Assembly: GCA_902583715.1 (NCBI GenBank) | Contig: CACHXC010000005.1 | Location: forward strand, 1 to 64,000 | Source of the DNA: an uncultured SAR116 cluster alpha proteobacterium | GTDB taxonomy: Bacteria; Pseudomonadota; Alphaproteobacteria; Puniceispirillales; Puniceispirillaceae | DNA: 64,000 bases | Reading direction: 5' to 3' | Notes under the pieces: model-generated | Seen by the model: the letters and a program-made list of their open reading frames with translations, nothing else | What the model was told of the DNA's origin: nothing | Database searches by the model: none | Translations under genes and position numbers: made by a program | Shown: positions 28,092-37,829 of the stretch, piece after piece | Position numbering within the stretch: the first letter of the stretch is position 1 | Layout: each line of letters opens with the position of its first letter

Positions 28092-29468
28092 TTAAATACG
28101 AAGATCTGCGGCGGTCTTATCAATTGCCATAGTGGCAATGCGCACAGCTTCATCAATATCCGCACGGCCAAATGTCAGCGGCGGTGACATAATCATGCCG
28201 TCACGGACAGCCCGCATCATCATCCCGCCGGCGATGGCATGATCGCGGCATATCACCCCAACGTCACCAACCGGATCAAACAAAACGGGCCCAGCCTTGT
28301 CCTTGACAAGCTCAATAGCTGCCAGCATGCCAAAGCTACGCACCTCACCAACAAGTGGGTGATCCACCAGCGGCGCTAGCGCCGTGGCTAGATAAGGGCC
28401 AGTATCATCGCGCACTCTCTCGATCAGTTTTTCATCTTCAATGATCTGCAAATTCGCCAGCGCGACAGCCGCCGCTACCGGATGACCCGAATAGGTAAAG
28501 CCGTGATAAAATTCACCGCCATCGGCAATCAGCTTGTCAGCGACACGGTCGCCCACCATCACCGCTGACATCGGCACATAGCCAGACGTCAAGCCTTTAG
28601 CAAGCGTCATCATATCTGGATTCAGGCCATAATAATCACTGGCAAACCAATGCCCCGTCCGGCCAAATCCGGTGATCACCTCGTCAACAATAAACAAAAT
28701 ATCATGTGCGCGGCAGATGGCTTCCACCTTGGTTAAATAGCCTGCTGGCGGAATGATCACGCCGCCTGCCCCTTGAATTGGTTCAGCCACAAACGCCGCC
28801 ACGTTATCGGCACCGATTTCCGTAATTTTGTCTTCAAGCCAGCTTGCTGCAGTTGTTGCAAAATCAGCTTCGGACAAATTGCCTTGATATAAAAATCCAT
28901 AAGGCGGCCTTACATGAGCAAACCCGGGCACATCGGCGGCCTGCTGGTGCATGCCCACCATCCCACCCATACTTGCTGATAAAATGGTGCTGCCATGATA
29001 GCCATATTCACGCCCAATAATGACACGTTTTTCCGGCTGGCCCTGTAACGTCCAAAAATGCCGGACCATTCGAATGATCGTGTCATTCGCCTCGGAACCA
29101 GAATTTGCGTAGAATACATTATTTAACCCTTCTGGGGTGAGGGCGGCTAAACGCTCCGACAAAACGGCAATCGGCTGGTTTGTGGTTTTAAAGAAATTGT
29201 TATAATAGGGCAAAACAGCCATTTGCTGGCTGGCAGCATCAACAAGCTGTTGTCGCCCATATCCGACATTGACACACCACAAGCCAGCCATCGCATCCAG
29301 AATCCGGTGACCATCACTATCGGTGATATAATGACCATCAGCCTGCGTGATGACCCGTGCGCCGTTTTTGCGCAGGGCGGCATAATCGGTAAATGGTGCC
29401 AGATGATGACGGGCATCTATCTGTTGCCAATCTCGGGTATGCGTAATTGCTGTCATTTTGTTGTCCAT
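28092..29468 (-). CDS. Class III aminotransferase, putrescine/omega-amine:pyruvate type
   Basis: A 458-aa PLP enzyme. Typical pieces are GHRILDAMAGLWCVNVGYGR near residue 55, NVFYANSGSEANDTIIRMVR, WLEDKITEIGADNVAAFVAE, and ILFIVDEVITGFGRTGHWFA. The catalytic Lys is in MMTLAKGLTSGYVPMSAVMV, and GGEFYHGFTYSGHPVAAAVA follows. This pattern fits putrescine- or beta-alanine:pyruvate transaminases such as SpuC. In this locus it likely acts on putrescine. It is transcribed ahead of the puuA-like gene and divergently from the PuuB-like oxidase. Confidence 0.9.
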   Translation of the reverse strand: MDNKMTAITHTRDWQQIDARHHLAPFTDYAALRKNGARVITQADGHYITDSDGHRILDAMAGLWCVNVGYGRQQLVDAASQQMAVLPYYNNFFKTTNQPIAVLSERLAALTPEGLNNVFYANSGSEANDTIIRMVRHFWTLQGQPEKRVIIGREYGYHGSTILSASMGGMVGMHQQAADVPGFAHVRPPYGFLYQGNLSEADFATTAASWLEDKITEIGADNVAAFVAEPIQGAGGVIIPPAGYLTKVEAICRAHDILFIVDEVITGFGRTGHWFASDYYGLNPDMMTLAKGLTSGYVPMSAVMVGDRVADKLIADGGEFYHGFTYSGHPVAAAVALANLQIIEDEKLIERVRDDTGPYLATALAPLVDHPLVGEVRSFGMLAAIELVKDKAGPVLFDPVGDVGVICRDHAIAGGMMMRAVRDGMIMSPPLTFGRADIDEAVRIATMAIDKTAADLRI

Positions 29469-29677
29469 AATTTTGCCGACGCAAATCGCCTCAACATGAC
29501 ATGAGCGTGCACCAGTAAATCATCACTAATTGATTTCGATTTTATTATACCATAGACAAAGAGGACTAGCTTATAAAATTTTGTGTACCAGCGCGTTGAC
29601 AGACCCCGAGATAATGACCCTGATACCACCGCAGTGACGACCTGTCGAATATGTGAAAAAACAGCCATACAGGACCC

Positions 29678-30949
29678 ATGCTTACCTCAATCTACGCCGA
29701 TCACATTGATGCGCTGCCGCCGCCACAAAAAGACCGGCCGCACACGTGCGATGTTGCCATCATCGGGGGCGGTCTGACCGGGGTAACCGCAGCCCTGCAT
29801 TTGGCAGAACATGGGTATGATGTTGTTCTGCTTGAGGCTGAAACCATTGGCAATGGCGGGTCAGGGCGCAATGGCGGTCATTTATGCCAAGGCTGGCCAA
29901 ATGATTTTCATCATATCAGCCATCAATTAAGCGCACATGACGCCGACCTTGCATGGGCCGCGGGGATGGCCGCTGTTGATATGGTGGCATCACGTGTGCG
30001 CAAACATAACATTGCCTGTGATTTGCAATTTGGCTATCTCCACGCCGCATTGCATCACCGTCACGTGAACGAATTGTTGGCTATGCAGCATGAATGGTCA
30101 CGCCGCGGCTATGCCTTTCTAACCGCGCTGACTGACCGCACCGCGCTTGCCCCGCATATCAACAGCCAGTCTTATTGTGGTGGCCTCTATGACGAGAGAT
30201 CCGGGCAAATACAGCCGCTTAAATATCTGATGGGATTGGCGTTGGCCGCCGGTGCAGCTGGTGCACATATTTTGGAACATAGCCGGGTGATAAAAATAGA
30301 CCGCGGCGTCAATAAAACGCTTCACATAGAACACGCCCCACAGCTGACCGCTAGTCGCGTACTCTTGTGCGGCAATGCCTATCTGACCGATATTGGCCTG
30401 CCGGACATGTCCCGCCGGCTGGCACAGGTCACCTCATCAGTTCTGGCCACCACGCCACTATCCGATAATATGATTCAGCATATATTGCCAAGCCGCGCCA
30501 CCGTGGCGGATTGCAACACAGCGCTGAATTATTTTCGCATAGATGCAGATAACCGGATGATTTTTGGTGGCCGTGCTAGCTATACCAATGTCAATCTTGG
30601 CAACGTTGAAGCCGATTTGCGTCGCCGTATGTGCACTGTATTTCCAGTGTTAGCCAATGCCGAAACCGATCGTGTCTGGTCCGGTCGTATTGGCATTACC
30701 GTCAACCGGATCCCACATTTTGGGCGCACTGATGATGACATCTATTTTGTTCAGGGCTTTTCCGGTCACGGGGTCGCTCTGACCGGGCTGGCAGGCACGA
30801 TTTTGGCAGACGCCATCATGGGTGACGCTGAACAATTTGAAGTGATGCAATCATTGCGGCATATGCCATTTCCCGGCGGCATCTTGCGCACGCCCGCGTT
30901 AGCACTTGGCATGGCTTGGTATAAATTGCGTGACAGATTGAAATTGTAA
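29678..30949 (+). CDS. puuB: FAD-dependent oxidase, gamma-glutamylputrescine oxidase-like
   Basis: A 423-aa flavoprotein of the DAO family. VAIIGGGLTGVTAALHLAEHG is the FAD-binding motif near residue 27. ETIGNGGSGRNGGHLCQGWP is characteristic of PuuB/OrdL proteins, and FVQGFSGHGVALTGLAG lies near the end. PuuB oxidises gamma-glutamylputrescine to the aldehyde. AGGA sits just upstream of the ATG. It is divergent from the aminotransferase gene and converges on the agmatinase gene with 6 nt between stops, embedding it in the polyamine locus. Confidence 0.85.
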   Translation: MLTSIYADHIDALPPPQKDRPHTCDVAIIGGGLTGVTAALHLAEHGYDVVLLEAETIGNGGSGRNGGHLCQGWPNDFHHISHQLSAHDADLAWAAGMAAVDMVASRVRKHNIACDLQFGYLHAALHHRHVNELLAMQHEWSRRGYAFLTALTDRTALAPHINSQSYCGGLYDERSGQIQPLKYLMGLALAAGAAGAHILEHSRVIKIDRGVNKTLHIEHAPQLTASRVLLCGNAYLTDIGLPDMSRRLAQVTSSVLATTPLSDNMIQHILPSRATVADCNTALNYFRIDADNRMIFGGRASYTNVNLGNVEADLRRRMCTVFPVLANAETDRVWSGRIGITVNRIPHFGRTDDDIYFVQGFSGHGVALTGLAGTILADAIMGDAEQFEVMQSLRHMPFPGGILRTPALALGMAWYKLRDRLKL

Positions 30950-30955
30950 ATTCAG

Positions 30956-31930
30956 CTAAATGCGGCCAACCGGTTTGGATGGCGCGCCATTTTGTTTCGC
31001 CAGCACAGCCAGCCAGTCATAGGCAACAGATGCCGCGGCAATCGCAGTGATTTCAGCATGGTCATAAGCTGGCGCCACTTCGACAACATCCATTCCAATC
31101 AGTTGCAAGGGTTCAAGACCACGGACAAATTCAAGCCCTTGCCAGCTGGCCAAACCACCGGCAACCGGCGTACCCGTACCGGGGGCAAAGGCTGGGTCCA
31201 AACCATCAATATCAAATGACAGATAAACCGGCTTGCCCACCGCCCGCTGGCAAACAACATCAATAGCCGCATCAATACCATGGCGGTGAACCCATGGGCT
31301 GGTCAAAATTTCAAATCCGTGGTCACTGTCATTATAGGTGCGTAGCCCGATTTGCGTTGACGCCGCAACATCAATGATACCCTCGGCTGCGGCCCGGGCA
31401 AACATGGTGCCATGGTCAAGTCGGGTGCCATCATCCGGCCATGTATCGCAATGCGCATCAAACTGAACCAGCACCACCGGCCCATATTTTTTTGCATGTG
31501 CCTTTAACAATGGATAGCTGACAGAATGATCCCCGCCAAAGCTGAGCATTTTTGCGCCCGACCCCACAATCAGGTCGGCATGCTGCTCGATAGCGGTGAA
31601 CACGCTTTGCGGGTGATGCGGGTCAATATAGCAATCCCCATAATCAATAACTGTCAAATGATCGAACGGATTAAACCCAAAAGGAAAATGTTTAAGCTCC
31701 GCAAGTTGTGTTGACCCAGCACGGATGGCCCGCGGCCCCAAACGACAGCCTGATCTGTAGGTGACAGCACAATCATAGGGAATGCCGCTGACCACAACAT
31801 CTACATCTTCCAGCCGGCGGCTATAGCGGCGACGTGCAAAGCTGAGCGCACCGCCATAGGTCATTTCATGCCATGTTTGCTGATTATCACGTGCCAGAAA
31901 TGCCTGATCACCTGAAGCCGGATCGGTCAT
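30956..31930 (-). CDS. speB: Agmatinase (ureohydrolase family)
   Basis: A 324-aa Mn-dependent ureohydrolase that converts agmatine to putrescine and urea. Metal-binding motifs are intact: SFGGDHSVSYPLL, QFDAHCDTW and SFDIDGLDPAFAPGTGTPVA. The N-terminal VVSGIPYDCAVTYRSGCRLG is agmatinase-like. The ATG at 31930 has AAGGGGG at good spacing; the ATG two codons upstream lies too close to it. It is the last gene of the GS-potF-A-B-C transcript. The true substrate could be a related guanidino compound. Confidence 0.88.
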   Translation of the reverse strand: MTDPASGDQAFLARDNQQTWHEMTYGGALSFARRRYSRRLEDVDVVVSGIPYDCAVTYRSGCRLGPRAIRAGSTQLAELKHFPFGFNPFDHLTVIDYGDCYIDPHHPQSVFTAIEQHADLIVGSGAKMLSFGGDHSVSYPLLKAHAKKYGPVVLVQFDAHCDTWPDDGTRLDHGTMFARAAAEGIIDVAASTQIGLRTYNDSDHGFEILTSPWVHRHGIDAAIDVVCQRAVGKPVYLSFDIDGLDPAFAPGTGTPVAGGLASWQGLEFVRGLEPLQLIGMDVVEVAPAYDHAEITAIAAASVAYDWLAVLAKQNGAPSKPVGRI

Positions 31931-31965
31931 ATCCATCCCCCTTGTTTTTCATATCTTGCCGGCGA

Positions 31966-32775
31966 TCAACCAGTTTTACCAAGCCGACGCCGCATAACAT
32001 AGGCCGCCATGATCACACTCACCGTCACAATGCTAATCATCACGCTGGCTAGGGCGTTAATCTCTGGCGTCACGCCAAGACGCACTTTTGAAAACACTAA
32101 AATAGGTAAGGTCGAACTGCCTGGACCGCTGACGAAACTGGCAATCACAAGATCGTCAAAGCTAAGGGTAAAGGCGAGCAACCACGCCGCGATCACCGCC
32201 GGCAGAATAACCGGCAGGGTCACCGAGAAAAACACAAATGGCTGACGTGCGCCAAGGTCATAAGCCGCTTCTTCAATCGCCTGGTCAAAATCGCGCAAGC
32301 GCGCCTGAATCACAACCGCGGCGAAACACATACCAAATGTTGCATGCGCAATAATAATAGTATCCACACCGCGCCCGGCCGGCCATCCCAACACCGACTC
32401 CATGCCAATGAACAATAATAAAAGCGACAAGCCAGTAACGACTTCGGGCATCACCAGCGGCGCACTGGACAGGCCGCTTAACGCCAAACGGCCCCGAAAA
32501 TCACCAAACCTGACAAAAGCAATGGCAATCAACATGCCAAAAAAAGTGGCGATCGTTGCCGCCCAAAAAGCAATAAACAAGGACAGTCCAAAGGCGTTCA
32601 GCAATTGTTCATTGGTGAGCAGGCTGGCATACCATTTTGCCGAAAAGCCTGACCATACGGATACCAGCTTGCCAGCGTTAAAGCTGAACACAATCATCAC
32701 CGCCATCGGCACATATAAAATGCCAAATCCCAAAATGCCAAGGCACATTACCGGCAAGCTAATCCGCCCAGTCAT
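31966..32775 (-). CDS. potC: Polyamine ABC transporter permease (PotC/PotI type)
   Basis: A 269-aa inner-membrane permease with about six membrane segments. FGMLIAIAFVRFGDFRGRLA and the EAA loop EEAAYDLGARQPFVFFSVTL with LPVILPAVIAAWLLAFTLSF place it in the PotC/YdcV group. It overlaps potB by 4 nt (ATGA). It ends about 35 nt before the agmatinase gene on the same strand, which links uptake to agmatine or putrescine use. Confidence 0.92.
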   Translation of the reverse strand: MTGRISLPVMCLGILGFGILYVPMAVMIVFSFNAGKLVSVWSGFSAKWYASLLTNEQLLNAFGLSLFIAFWAATIATFFGMLIAIAFVRFGDFRGRLALSGLSSAPLVMPEVVTGLSLLLLFIGMESVLGWPAGRGVDTIIIAHATFGMCFAAVVIQARLRDFDQAIEEAAYDLGARQPFVFFSVTLPVILPAVIAAWLLAFTLSFDDLVIASFVSGPGSSTLPILVFSKVRLGVTPEINALASVMISIVTVSVIMAAYVMRRRLGKTG

Positions 32776-33734
32776 GGTGTACCTGCCTGCGGATCGCTCG
32801 CATGATCTTCACGTCCATCCTGATACCGCGCATAAATAATCGGCACGGTCAGTATGGCCAGCAACAGCATTGCAATGGCCGCCGCCACCGGCCAGTCGCG
32901 GTTGCGGAAAAATTCCGTCCACAACACCTTGCCCATCATTAATTGATCCGGCCCGCCGAGCAATGCCGGAATGACAAATTCCCCGACCGCTGGAATAAAC
33001 ACCAACAGGCTACCGGCAATCACCCCGGGCAAGGTGAGCGGCAAAATAACCGTCCACCAGACAGCAACAGATGAGGCACCCAAATCAGTGGCGACTTCAA
33101 TCACATCATCATCAAGCCGCACCATCACCGCATAAAGCGGTAGAATCATCAGCGGCAGATAAGTCAGCACCATCCCCATATAGATCGAAAAATCAGTTTG
33201 CATCATCCGCAACGGGGCATCAATAAGCCCCAGCCATATCAGCAGGCTGTTAATAAAGCCGTTTGGATTGAGCAACCCAATCAACGCATATATCCGCAAC
33301 AAGCTAGACGTCCAAAACGGCAACATCACCATCACCAGCAAGACCACCCGCCATTTGGCAGTAGAACGGGCAATCCACCACGCCATTGGATAAGCAAACA
33401 GCAAACATACAAGGGTAGAAAAAAAGGCCAGCTTTATGCTGTTGCCAGCCGGGCCGATATAATCCTGCCAATAGGCCGCAAGAAGAGCATAATTATCCAG
33501 CGTAAAATTGGTAAAAAATCCAGTTTCGTCAAATCCCCACAAAGGCGCATAAGGCGGGACGGAGCGTTGCGCCGTGGTAAAAGATACCTGCAAGGTTTCA
33601 AGCAAGGGCAACAGGAAAAACACCAACAGCCAAACAAGCGGCACCGCCGCCACCAGACGGCGCCCAGTGGCGCCAGTCAATCTATACAGCACTGAACCAC
33701 CCTGCTGCATGCACTTATACCCCATCATCGTCAT
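32772..33734 (-). CDS. potB: Polyamine ABC transporter permease (PotB/PotH type)
   Basis: A 320-aa permease with about six membrane segments: a first helix VPLVWLLVFFLLPLLETLQV, a periplasmic loop, and the EAA loop EVATDLGASSVAVWWTVILP with LTLPGVIAGSLLVFIPAVGE. It forms the membrane channel with the PotC-like subunit. Its ATG overlaps the potA stop (ATGA), indicating coupling. An internal ATG eight residues in is possible. Confidence 0.92.
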   Translation of the reverse strand: MTMMGYKCMQQGGSVLYRLTGATGRRLVAAVPLVWLLVFFLLPLLETLQVSFTTAQRSVPPYAPLWGFDETGFFTNFTLDNYALLAAYWQDYIGPAGNSIKLAFFSTLVCLLFAYPMAWWIARSTAKWRVVLLVMVMLPFWTSSLLRIYALIGLLNPNGFINSLLIWLGLIDAPLRMMQTDFSIYMGMVLTYLPLMILPLYAVMVRLDDDVIEVATDLGASSVAVWWTVILPLTLPGVIAGSLLVFIPAVGEFVIPALLGGPDQLMMGKVLWTEFFRNRDWPVAAAIAMLLLAILTVPIIYARYQDGREDHASDPQAGTP

Positions 33735-34819
33735 GACAAAACAATAACGTCCGCCGGGTCAAACTGGATAAACCCGGCATCACCCCATTCCGGCGGCTTG
33801 TCAGCACGCCGGTTTTGCTGCTGTTGCAGTTTAAACATTTGCCCTTGTGCGGTTTTGACCCGGTAATTTGAGGCAACGCCCAAATAGGCAAGATCCTCAA
33901 CAACAATTGGTATTTCATTGACAGCGCCCTTAGCGGTAGCTGACAAGTTGATTTTTTCGGGGCGGATAGCCAATGTGATCTTGTCACCTGCCTGCAACTG
34001 ACTGGCAAGGCCGCGCTGTTGATCAAGCGCCGCTGTGATCGGCGGCTGGCTGTCGATCACCAGCCCGGTTTTGGTGCATTTGGTGACGCGGCCTTCAACA
34101 AAGCTGATCATCCCCAAAAAATCTGCGACAAAGACATTTTTTGGAGATTCATAAAGGGTGCGCGGGGTATCAACCTGCACCAATTGCCCCTGATCCATAA
34201 TACCAATCCGGCCAGCGAGGGTCATCGCTTCTTCCTGATCATGCGTCACCACCATAAATGTGGTGTCCAGCTTTTCCTGAATATCGACCAGTTCAAATTG
34301 CGTATCTTCACGCAGTTTTTTATCCAGCGCCGCCAAGGGCTCATCCAACAGTAACAATTTTGGCTGGCGCGCCAAGGCACGTGCCAGCGCCACACGCTGG
34401 CGTTGCCCACCTGAAAGTTGATGCGGTTTTCGGCCACCATAGCCAGACAAACGCACCAGCTTGAGCAAGGCGTCAATGCGTTCGCCAAGCGCCGCCCCCC
34501 GCATGCCAGCACGCCGCAACCCATAGCCAATATTGCCAGCGACACTCATATGCGGAAACAACGCATAATTTTGGAACATGATATTTACTGGGCGGTCTGC
34601 TGGTGCCACACCAGCCATATTCTGGCCATCAATTTCAATCCGGCCAGCGCTTGGCTGTTCAAACCCAGCCAGCATGCGGAGCAAGGTGCTTTTGCCGCAC
34701 CCAGACGCCCCTAAAAGACAAAATAATTCGCCCTTTTCAATATCCAAAGACAGGTTATCGACGGCAACAACCTCGTCAAATCTCTTGGTCAGCGCGGTTA
34801 ATCGGATAAACGGGGCCAT
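33731..34819 (-). CDS. potA: Polyamine ABC transporter ATPase (PotA/PotG type)
   Basis: A 362-aa ATPase. Walker A GASGCGKSTLLRM, signature LSGGQRQRVALARAL, Walker B LLLLDEPLAALDKKLRE and the switch His in FMVVTHDQEEAM are all intact. A C-terminal TOBE-type regulatory domain holds AIRPEKINLS. The ATG at 34819 is chosen. The open frame reaches a GTG at 34885, but that codon lies within a hairpin between potF and potA, so it is unlikely to be used. Confidence 0.94.
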   Translation of the reverse strand: MAPFIRLTALTKRFDEVVAVDNLSLDIEKGELFCLLGASGCGKSTLLRMLAGFEQPSAGRIEIDGQNMAGVAPADRPVNIMFQNYALFPHMSVAGNIGYGLRRAGMRGAALGERIDALLKLVRLSGYGGRKPHQLSGGQRQRVALARALARQPKLLLLDEPLAALDKKLREDTQFELVDIQEKLDTTFMVVTHDQEEAMTLAGRIGIMDQGQLVQVDTPRTLYESPKNVFVADFLGMISFVEGRVTKCTKTGLVIDSQPPITAALDQQRGLASQLQAGDKITLAIRPEKINLSATAKGAVNEIPIVVEDLAYLGVASNYRVKTAQGQMFKLQQQQNRRADKPPEWGDAGFIQFDPADVIVLS

Positions 34820-34874
34820 CAGCTTATTTGTTACCCTTTTTAGAGGTCGGGGGCGATACGGCACCAGTGATATG

Positions 34875-34918
34875 AAAAGAGCCACTGTCTTACCATTACA
34901 TAAAACAGAGGCTCTTTA
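34875..34918 (-). terminator. Intercistronic hairpin/terminator between potF and potA
   Basis: On the minus strand AAAGAGCC and GGCTCTTT form an outer stem, continued inward by CTGTTTTA and TAAGACAG (one G-U pair), giving about 16 bp around an 8-nt loop. TTTTC follows. It lies 31 nt after the potF stop, in the 129-nt gap before potA, and probably gives partial termination after the binding-protein gene. Confidence 0.7.
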
Positions 34919-34948
34919 TATTATGGTGTTACAGCATCGCCGATTGGT

Positions 34949-36034
34949 CTAGCTACCAGATGAGAAACGCGACCATACACGGTTAACAGCCCGGTCAAGC
35001 TTGGCGTCATAGACCGGCACAACAAACAGCTTTTTCTGGCCTTCAGCTGTAGGATAGATGCCCGGGTGTTCCAGAATTTCTGGGTCAATCGATGCCTTTG
35101 CTGCTTCATTACCGCTGGCGTACCACACATAATTCACATTATTTGCGGCAACATCAGCACGCATCATATAGTCGATAAATTTATACGCGTTATCGACATT
35201 TTTTGCGTCAGTTGGAATCGCCATCAAGTCAAACCATAAATTTGTGCCTTCCTTTGGAATGTAATAATCAATCACATGCCCGTTATTGGCTTCTTCAGCG
35301 CGGTAAGCGGCTTGGAATGCATCGCCTGACCACATGATCGCGGCGCACAAATCACCATTTGCAATGTCATTTATGGATTGGCTGGAATGGATGTAACGCA
35401 AATGCGGACGCACCGCATTCAACACCTCACCCGCTTTTTCAAACAGCTTCGCGTCAGTGGTGTCGCCGGCACCGCTCTGATAAGCGATGACATTTGGCAA
35501 CACATCTGTCGGCGCATCAAGAATAGCGATGCCGCAATCAGCCAATTTTGCCGCATTTTCTGGGTCAAGAATCAGGCTCCAACTATCGGTTGGGGCGTCA
35601 TCTCCCAAACGCTCTTTGATCATCTCGACATTATAGGCAACGCCGGTTGTGCCCCACATATAAACAATGCCGGCTTTGGTGTCGGCCATTTGGCTATCTG
35701 CTAGCCCCTGGACTTGTTTGTCTTGGTTGCCAATATTTGAAAGGCGTGTCATGTCGACATCCGCATAAACGCCAGCTTCCCGGCCGCGTGCCAAAAAATC
35801 ACCTGTTGGCACAACAAGATCATAGCCAGACGACCCAGCCATCATTTTGGCTTCCAGCACTTCGTTCGAATCATACATATCATAGGTTACCGAAATGCCT
35901 GTTTCTGCCTCAAAATTGGCAATGGTGTCTTCGGCGATATAGTCCGACCAGTTATAGATATTTAATTGACCGTCTGCATGGGCAATGGTGCTTGCCAGAA
36001 CAGCCACCGCTGCCACTTTCATAATATGTTTCAT
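34949..36034 (-). CDS. potF: Polyamine ABC transporter periplasmic binding protein (PotD/PotF type)
   Basis: A 361-aa exported protein. A signal peptide ends near ASTIAHADG. The mature start LNIYNWSDYIAEDTIANFEA is typical of PotD/PotF. SSGYDLVVPTGDFLARG and GIVYMWGTTGVAYNVEMI are conserved, and Trp/Asp/Glu residues of the polyamine pocket are likely. GGGAGAG precedes the ATG. It begins the transporter genes about 160 bp after the second GS-like gene. Ligand choice between putrescine and spermidine cannot be settled by eye. Confidence 0.93.
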   Translation of the reverse strand: MKHIMKVAAVAVLASTIAHADGQLNIYNWSDYIAEDTIANFEAETGISVTYDMYDSNEVLEAKMMAGSSGYDLVVPTGDFLARGREAGVYADVDMTRLSNIGNQDKQVQGLADSQMADTKAGIVYMWGTTGVAYNVEMIKERLGDDAPTDSWSLILDPENAAKLADCGIAILDAPTDVLPNVIAYQSGAGDTTDAKLFEKAGEVLNAVRPHLRYIHSSQSINDIANGDLCAAIMWSGDAFQAAYRAEEANNGHVIDYYIPKEGTNLWFDLMAIPTDAKNVDNAYKFIDYMMRADVAANNVNYVWYASGNEAAKASIDPEILEHPGIYPTAEGQKKLFVVPVYDAKLDRAVNRVWSRFSSGS

Positions 36035-36164
36035 GCTACTCTCCCACTTTTTAAGGTTGGCTGCGTGATGCGCTTGGCTTTGTGGTGCACAATGCTACTG
36101 GCCGCATGCGGCGAATCTCTGTCTATCATACGCGCCTGCGGAGAAATAGAAAAGCCAAATTAAA

Positions 36165-36190
36165 CGCGGTCACTGGCCGCAGTGACTGGC
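36165..36190 (-). terminator. Hairpin downstream of the second GS-like gene, possible terminator
   Basis: GTCACTG (36169-36175) and CAGTGAC (36180-36186) form a perfect 7-bp stem with a 4-nt loop, about 10 bp past the stop of the GS-like gene. On the minus strand it is followed by GCGTTTAATTT, a weak T-rich tail. It may terminate that gene and separate it from potF. Confidence 0.5.
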
Positions 36191-36198
36191 CCGATTGT

Positions 36199-37557
36199 TC
36201 AGGCTTGATCCAGATAAGATTGATATTCAAAGGCAGATATGTCAGCCGCAAACCGCCGCATTTCCTGTGCCTTGCAATCAAGTAGCATATGCCGGAACAC
36301 ATCGGGCAGCAAATCGCCTAGCACGGAACCTGTGGCAAAGGCGTCATGCGCGGTTTGCCAGGTCACTGGTAGGGACGGCAGTTCGGCATCATAGGCGCTA
36401 CCCTCGATTGGTGGCGGTGGGGGCTTGGCCCGGTCCAAGCCAGCAAGCACCCCAGCCAGAATGGTGGCAAGCACCAAATATGGGTTGGTATCAGCCCCGG
36501 CTACGCGGTGTTCAATACGCCGCTGTTGAGGCGGCCCCAACGGTATACGCAACGCTGCGGTCCGGTTTTCATAACCCCAACAGGCCGCCAATGGCGCATG
36601 TGACTCAATAGCAAAGCGCCGATAAGAATTATGATGCGGGGCAAATATCAGCATTGACTCCGGCATCGCCGCCAGCAATCCAGCCACCGCATGTTGCATG
36701 AGTTGGCTTCCGGCTTCACTACCATCATCAAAGATATTGTGTCCCTGCTGATCAATCATACTTAGATGCACATGCATGCCATTGCCCGGCCGGTCAGCAT
36801 AGGGCTTTGCCATAAAACTGGCGGCCAGCCCATGTTTGCGGGCGACACCTTTGGCAATTTGCTTGAAAAGAACGGCGTCATCAGCGACCTTCAAACAATC
36901 TGGCCCATGCAACAAATTGATTTCAAATTGGCCTGACCCGGCTTCGCTAATCGCGGCATCGGCGTCAACATCTTGCATGCCACAACAGTCATAAATATCA
37001 TTCAGCAAGGCGTCATGATCGTTTAAATCATCTACCGACAGTACACCCTCGCGAATATTTACCGCACCAGTTAAAGGCGACGCCGCGGTTTCTGGTGCTG
37101 GCCCGTCATGCCAGGTAGGATCAGCCAAATAAAATTCCATCTCAAACGCCGCCACTGGATGCAACCCAAGGGCCGTAAATTTATCAAGCACTGCCGCCAG
37201 CACATTACGCGGGTCACCATCAAAAAGACGACCATCATTATACGTGAGGCATAAAGGCACCATCGCCGCATCACGGTCCGTCCACGTCATTGGCAAAGGG
37301 CCGCGTCCGGTCCAACGACTGCCGCCGTCAGCATCACCACTTTCAAATACCCATTTGCTGTTGGCAATATCGCGGCCCCAAATATCGAGATTGGCCGAAG
37401 ATAACGGCATGCGTATCCCACCATTTACGGCTTTTTTTAATTGTCCAATCGGCAAGCGTTTGCCGCGCATCACACCATTAATGTCAAACGTAACAGCCCG
37501 TACATTATAAATGTCGGGATGGTCTGCAAGCCATTTGGCACTATCAAATTTTTGCAT
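36199..37557 (-). CDS. Glutamine synthetase family protein, gamma-glutamylpolyamine synthetase-like (second paralogue)
   Basis: A 452-aa GS-fold ligase, clearly diverged from the paralogue at 26.7-28.0 kb. VTFDINGVMRGKRLP, AFEMEFYLADP, EAGSGQFEINLLHG, KPYADRPGNGMHVHLSM and RRIEHRVAGADTNPYLVLAT mark the active-site regions. The ATG at 37557 with AGGATC upstream is preferred; the 40-residue upstream extension is rejected. Its position at the head of the pot-agmatinase group suggests glutamylation of a polyamine or related amine. Confidence 0.87.
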   Translation of the reverse strand: MQKFDSAKWLADHPDIYNVRAVTFDINGVMRGKRLPIGQLKKAVNGGIRMPLSSANLDIWGRDIANSKWVFESGDADGGSRWTGRGPLPMTWTDRDAAMVPLCLTYNDGRLFDGDPRNVLAAVLDKFTALGLHPVAAFEMEFYLADPTWHDGPAPETAASPLTGAVNIREGVLSVDDLNDHDALLNDIYDCCGMQDVDADAAISEAGSGQFEINLLHGPDCLKVADDAVLFKQIAKGVARKHGLAASFMAKPYADRPGNGMHVHLSMIDQQGHNIFDDGSEAGSQLMQHAVAGLLAAMPESMLIFAPHHNSYRRFAIESHAPLAACWGYENRTAALRIPLGPPQQRRIEHRVAGADTNPYLVLATILAGVLAGLDRAKPPPPPIEGSAYDAELPSLPVTWQTAHDAFATGSVLGDLLPDVFRHMLLDCKAQEMRRFAADISAFEYQSYLDQA

Positions 37558-37829
37558 AAATGATCCTGTGACTAGACGTGCCGGCATTCTGCCGCAAATC
37601 GGCTGTGATAGACAAGCAAATTTACCAGTTTGGCTGCGGCCTAGCAGCGGCCGTCCAGCGCCAGCGCGCAAGCACAAGACGAAACACTGTCAACCTGCCT
37701 GAATAGCTATAGCTAGCCCGGCCAATGATGGCTTTACACTGTGTTGCCTAGCCGTTATAACGTCGCCCGACGGGCTCTTGTGATGAGTATTCCGTACCTT
37801 GATTCAACGTTGAGCAAGAGGATCTTTTC

